From Betaproteobacteria bacterium (GTDB lineage: Bacteria > Pseudomonadota > Gammaproteobacteria > Burkholderiales > SG8-41), in assembly GCA_029883965.1 (NCBI GenBank), contig JAOUIN010000099.1, forward strand, positions 1 through 8,240: 8,240 bases of DNA. Reading direction: 5' to 3'. The position numbers and the translations under genes were made by a program. Of this stretch, positions 6,886 to 8,240 are shown one piece after another. The stretch's first letter is position 1. The number at the start of each line of letters is the position of its first letter. Below the pieces are notes generated by a model that saw nothing but the letters and a program-made list of their open reading frames with translations, did no database searches and had not been told where the DNA came from.

Positions 6886-8240
6886 TTAGTCGAGCACGAT
6901 CAGCCAGTCGACGGCGCACACGCCGTGCGGGCCGGCGAGCACCGGGTTCAGGTCGAGTTCGGCGAGACGCGGCCCCGCGGCGGCGCCGAAGCACGACACC
7001 GCGCTGATCATCCGCGCCAGGGCCGCCTTGTCCACCGGCGGCCTGCCGCGCACCCCGTCCAGCATCACCCGGCTTTTCAGTTCGTCGAGCATGCGCAGCG
7101 CCTCGGCTTCGGTCACCGGTGCGGCGCGGAACACCACGTCCTTGAATACTTCGATCAGTACCCCGCCCAGGCCGACCATCACCACCGGGCCGAACGTCGA
7201 ATCGCGCTTGAGGCCGAGGACCAGTTCCACGTCCCCCTGCGCCATCGCCTGCACCAGCACGCCGGCGATGCGGGCATCGGCTTTGTAGCGCCCGGCATTG
7301 GCGGTAAGCGTCTGATAGGCCGCACGCACGGCAGCCTCATCCTTCAGATTGAGCGCCACGCCCTGTGCTTCGGTCTTGTGGAGAATATCGGGCGATTCGA
7401 TTTTCATCACGACCGGATAACCCAGCGCCTGTGCCGCGGTGACCGCTTCATCGACGGTGCTCGCCAGTCTTGCTGCGGCGGTCTGCACGCCGAACGACTG
7501 CAGCAAGGCCTGCCCCGTGATGCTGTCTACCGCGCCCGCAGCCGCCGGCAACTTGAGCGCGGGCAGTGTTATCGCCGCACGCGCCGTCTGGTCAGCCAGC
7601 CAGTTGCGGCGGGCTTCGGCGTAACGCATCAATCCCGCAACCGCATCCACCGCCGCTTCAGCGCTGCGCAGATACGGAATGCCGGCTTGGCGCATCAGCG
7701 GCACTGCGATGTCAGGCATGCCCATCCAGCAGACGATGAACGGCTTGCTGGTCTGCGCCTTCGCTTCGACAAAACTCTGCACGGTGATTTCCGCGTATTT
7801 ATCCGTGAATGACAGCCACACAATCGCAGCATCGACCTTGGGATCGGACAACAGGATTTTCAGGCTGTCGCGCATCAGCGCCGGATTCACCAGCCCCTGC
7901 GCGGTGATGTCTACCGGATTGCTGGTCGAGCCGAAGGCCGGCACGACTTTGCGCAATGCACTGGTCGTATCGGCGCTCAGCGTTGCCACATCGAGTTCCA
8001 GTTCTTCGGCGCGATCGGCCATCAGTGCGCCGGCACCGCCCGAGCGCGTGATGAAACCGATGCCCCTGCCTGCCGGCAGCGCGCATTGCGAAAAAATATC
8101 GACGAAATCCAGCAGCTGTTCATCGCTGCGCGCACGGATGACGCCACGCTGGCGGATGACACCGTCGAACACCGCGTCTTCGCCGGCGAGCGAACCGGTG
8201 TGTGAAGCAATGGCCCTGGCGCCGGCGCGCGTGCGCCCGA
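6886..8240 (-). CDS. NDP-forming acyl-CoA synthetase (acetate--CoA ligase family), partial at right edge
   Basis: The frame is open to the window edge and gives 450 visible residues of a protein usually near 700. A GTG at 8172 is internal, because family motifs continue upstream of it. The enzyme class converts an acid, CoA and ATP to acyl-CoA, ADP and phosphate through a phosphohistidine. The visible part begins GRTRAGARAIASHTGSLAG. His13 in SHTG is the expected phosphorylated His of the succinyl-CoA-ligase-like domain, which continues through GFITRSGGAGALMAD and NPVDIT. The ATP-grasp domain follows, with GYPVVMKIESPDILHKTEAQGVALNL (His287 in HKT, probably the second His of the phosphate relay), GLGGVLIEVFKDVVFR and the ending AELDLNPVL. 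The N-terminal CoA-binding domain lies outside. No GNAT acetyltransferase domain follows, so it is not a Pat-type fusion at this end. The substrate is undetermined: acetate, other short acids and aromatic acids all occur in the family. It leads directly into the MFS gene. Confidence 0.9.
   Translation of the reverse strand, partial: GRTRAGARAIASHTGSLAGEDAVFDGVIRQRGVIRARSDEQLLDFVDIFSQCALPAGRGIGFITRSGGAGALMADRAEELELDVATLSADTTSALRKVVPAFGSTSNPVDITAQGLVNPALMRDSLKILLSDPKVDAAIVWLSFTDKYAEITVQSFVEAKAQTSKPFIVCWMGMPDIAVPLMRQAGIPYLRSAEAAVDAVAGLMRYAEARRNWLADQTARAAITLPALKLPAAAGAVDSITGQALLQSFGVQTAAARLASTVDEAVTAAQALGYPVVMKIESPDILHKTEAQGVALNLKDEAAVRAAYQTLTANAGRYKADARIAGVLVQAMAQGDVELVLGLKRDSTFGPVVMVGLGGVLIEVFKDVVFRAAPVTEAEALRMLDELKSRVMLDGVRGRPPVDKAALARMISAVSCFGAAAGPRLAELDLNPVLAGPHGVCAVDWLIVLD

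Noticed and set aside
6198..7007. Plus-strand open frame of about 269 codons opposite the MFS gene
   Set aside because: The product is almost entirely Arg/His/Gln-rich low-complexity sequence, an antisense artefact of hydrophobic codons. It spans two real genes and the junction between them.
6841..7812. Long plus-strand open frame (about 323 codons) opposite the acyl-CoA synthetase
   Set aside because: It is rich in Arg, His, Gln and Gly, as expected for the antisense of a GC-rich gene. The minus strand carries clear family motifs with intact reading. No ribosome site or recognisable domain supports it.
1..8240. CRISPR arrays, tRNA or rRNA genes, insertion sequences, toxin-antitoxin pairs or defence genes
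   Set aside because: I looked for repeats with regular spacing, transposase-like products, terminal inverted repeats, tRNA-like folds and small paired genes, and found none. The gaps are all under about 160 bases.

Overview
This 8.2-kb window is a gene-dense, GC-rich chromosomal segment, most likely from a beta- or gammaproteobacterium. That placement rests on an AcnA-type aconitase end, a class I PHA synthase, a PA4872-type oxaloacetate decarboxylase and an HlyB-like exporter. It is inferred from family resemblance, not from any marker gene.

Layout. At the left edge the last 87 codons of aconitase (acnA, + strand) run into a strong bidirectional hairpin terminator (283-314). Everything to the right is on the minus strand. 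In transcription order, right to left, it reads: (1) the C-terminal two thirds of an NDP-forming acyl-CoA synthetase, open through the right edge; (2) an MFS permease starting 4 bases after it; (3) a 142-base AT-rich intergenic region with an FNR/ANR-like palindrome; (4) phaC, class I poly(3-hydroxyalkanoate) synthase; (5) a 155-base gap; (6) a type I secretion ABC transporter with an N-terminal C39-like domain; (7) a 147-base gap; (8) an isocitrate lyase/PEP mutase superfamily protein, probably oxaloacetate decarboxylase, best started at a TTG codon. The decarboxylase gene converges on acnA across the shared terminator.

How the genes fit together. Four of the six genes act around acetyl-CoA, acyl-CoA and the TCA cycle: aconitase, oxaloacetate decarboxylase, PHA synthase and acyl-CoA synthetase. 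The MFS permease is probably co-transcribed with the synthetase and may move its substrate or product. The ABC exporter is an outlier, with no adaptor, outer-membrane partner or secreted substrate in the window. No gap exceeds about 155 bases, and I see no RNA genes, CRISPR arrays, insertion sequences or phage genes.

I found no convincing undescribed system. The items most worth checking are the FNR/ANR-like site in front of phaC and the Ala/Ser/Thr/Gly-rich insertion in the exporter's C39-like domain.
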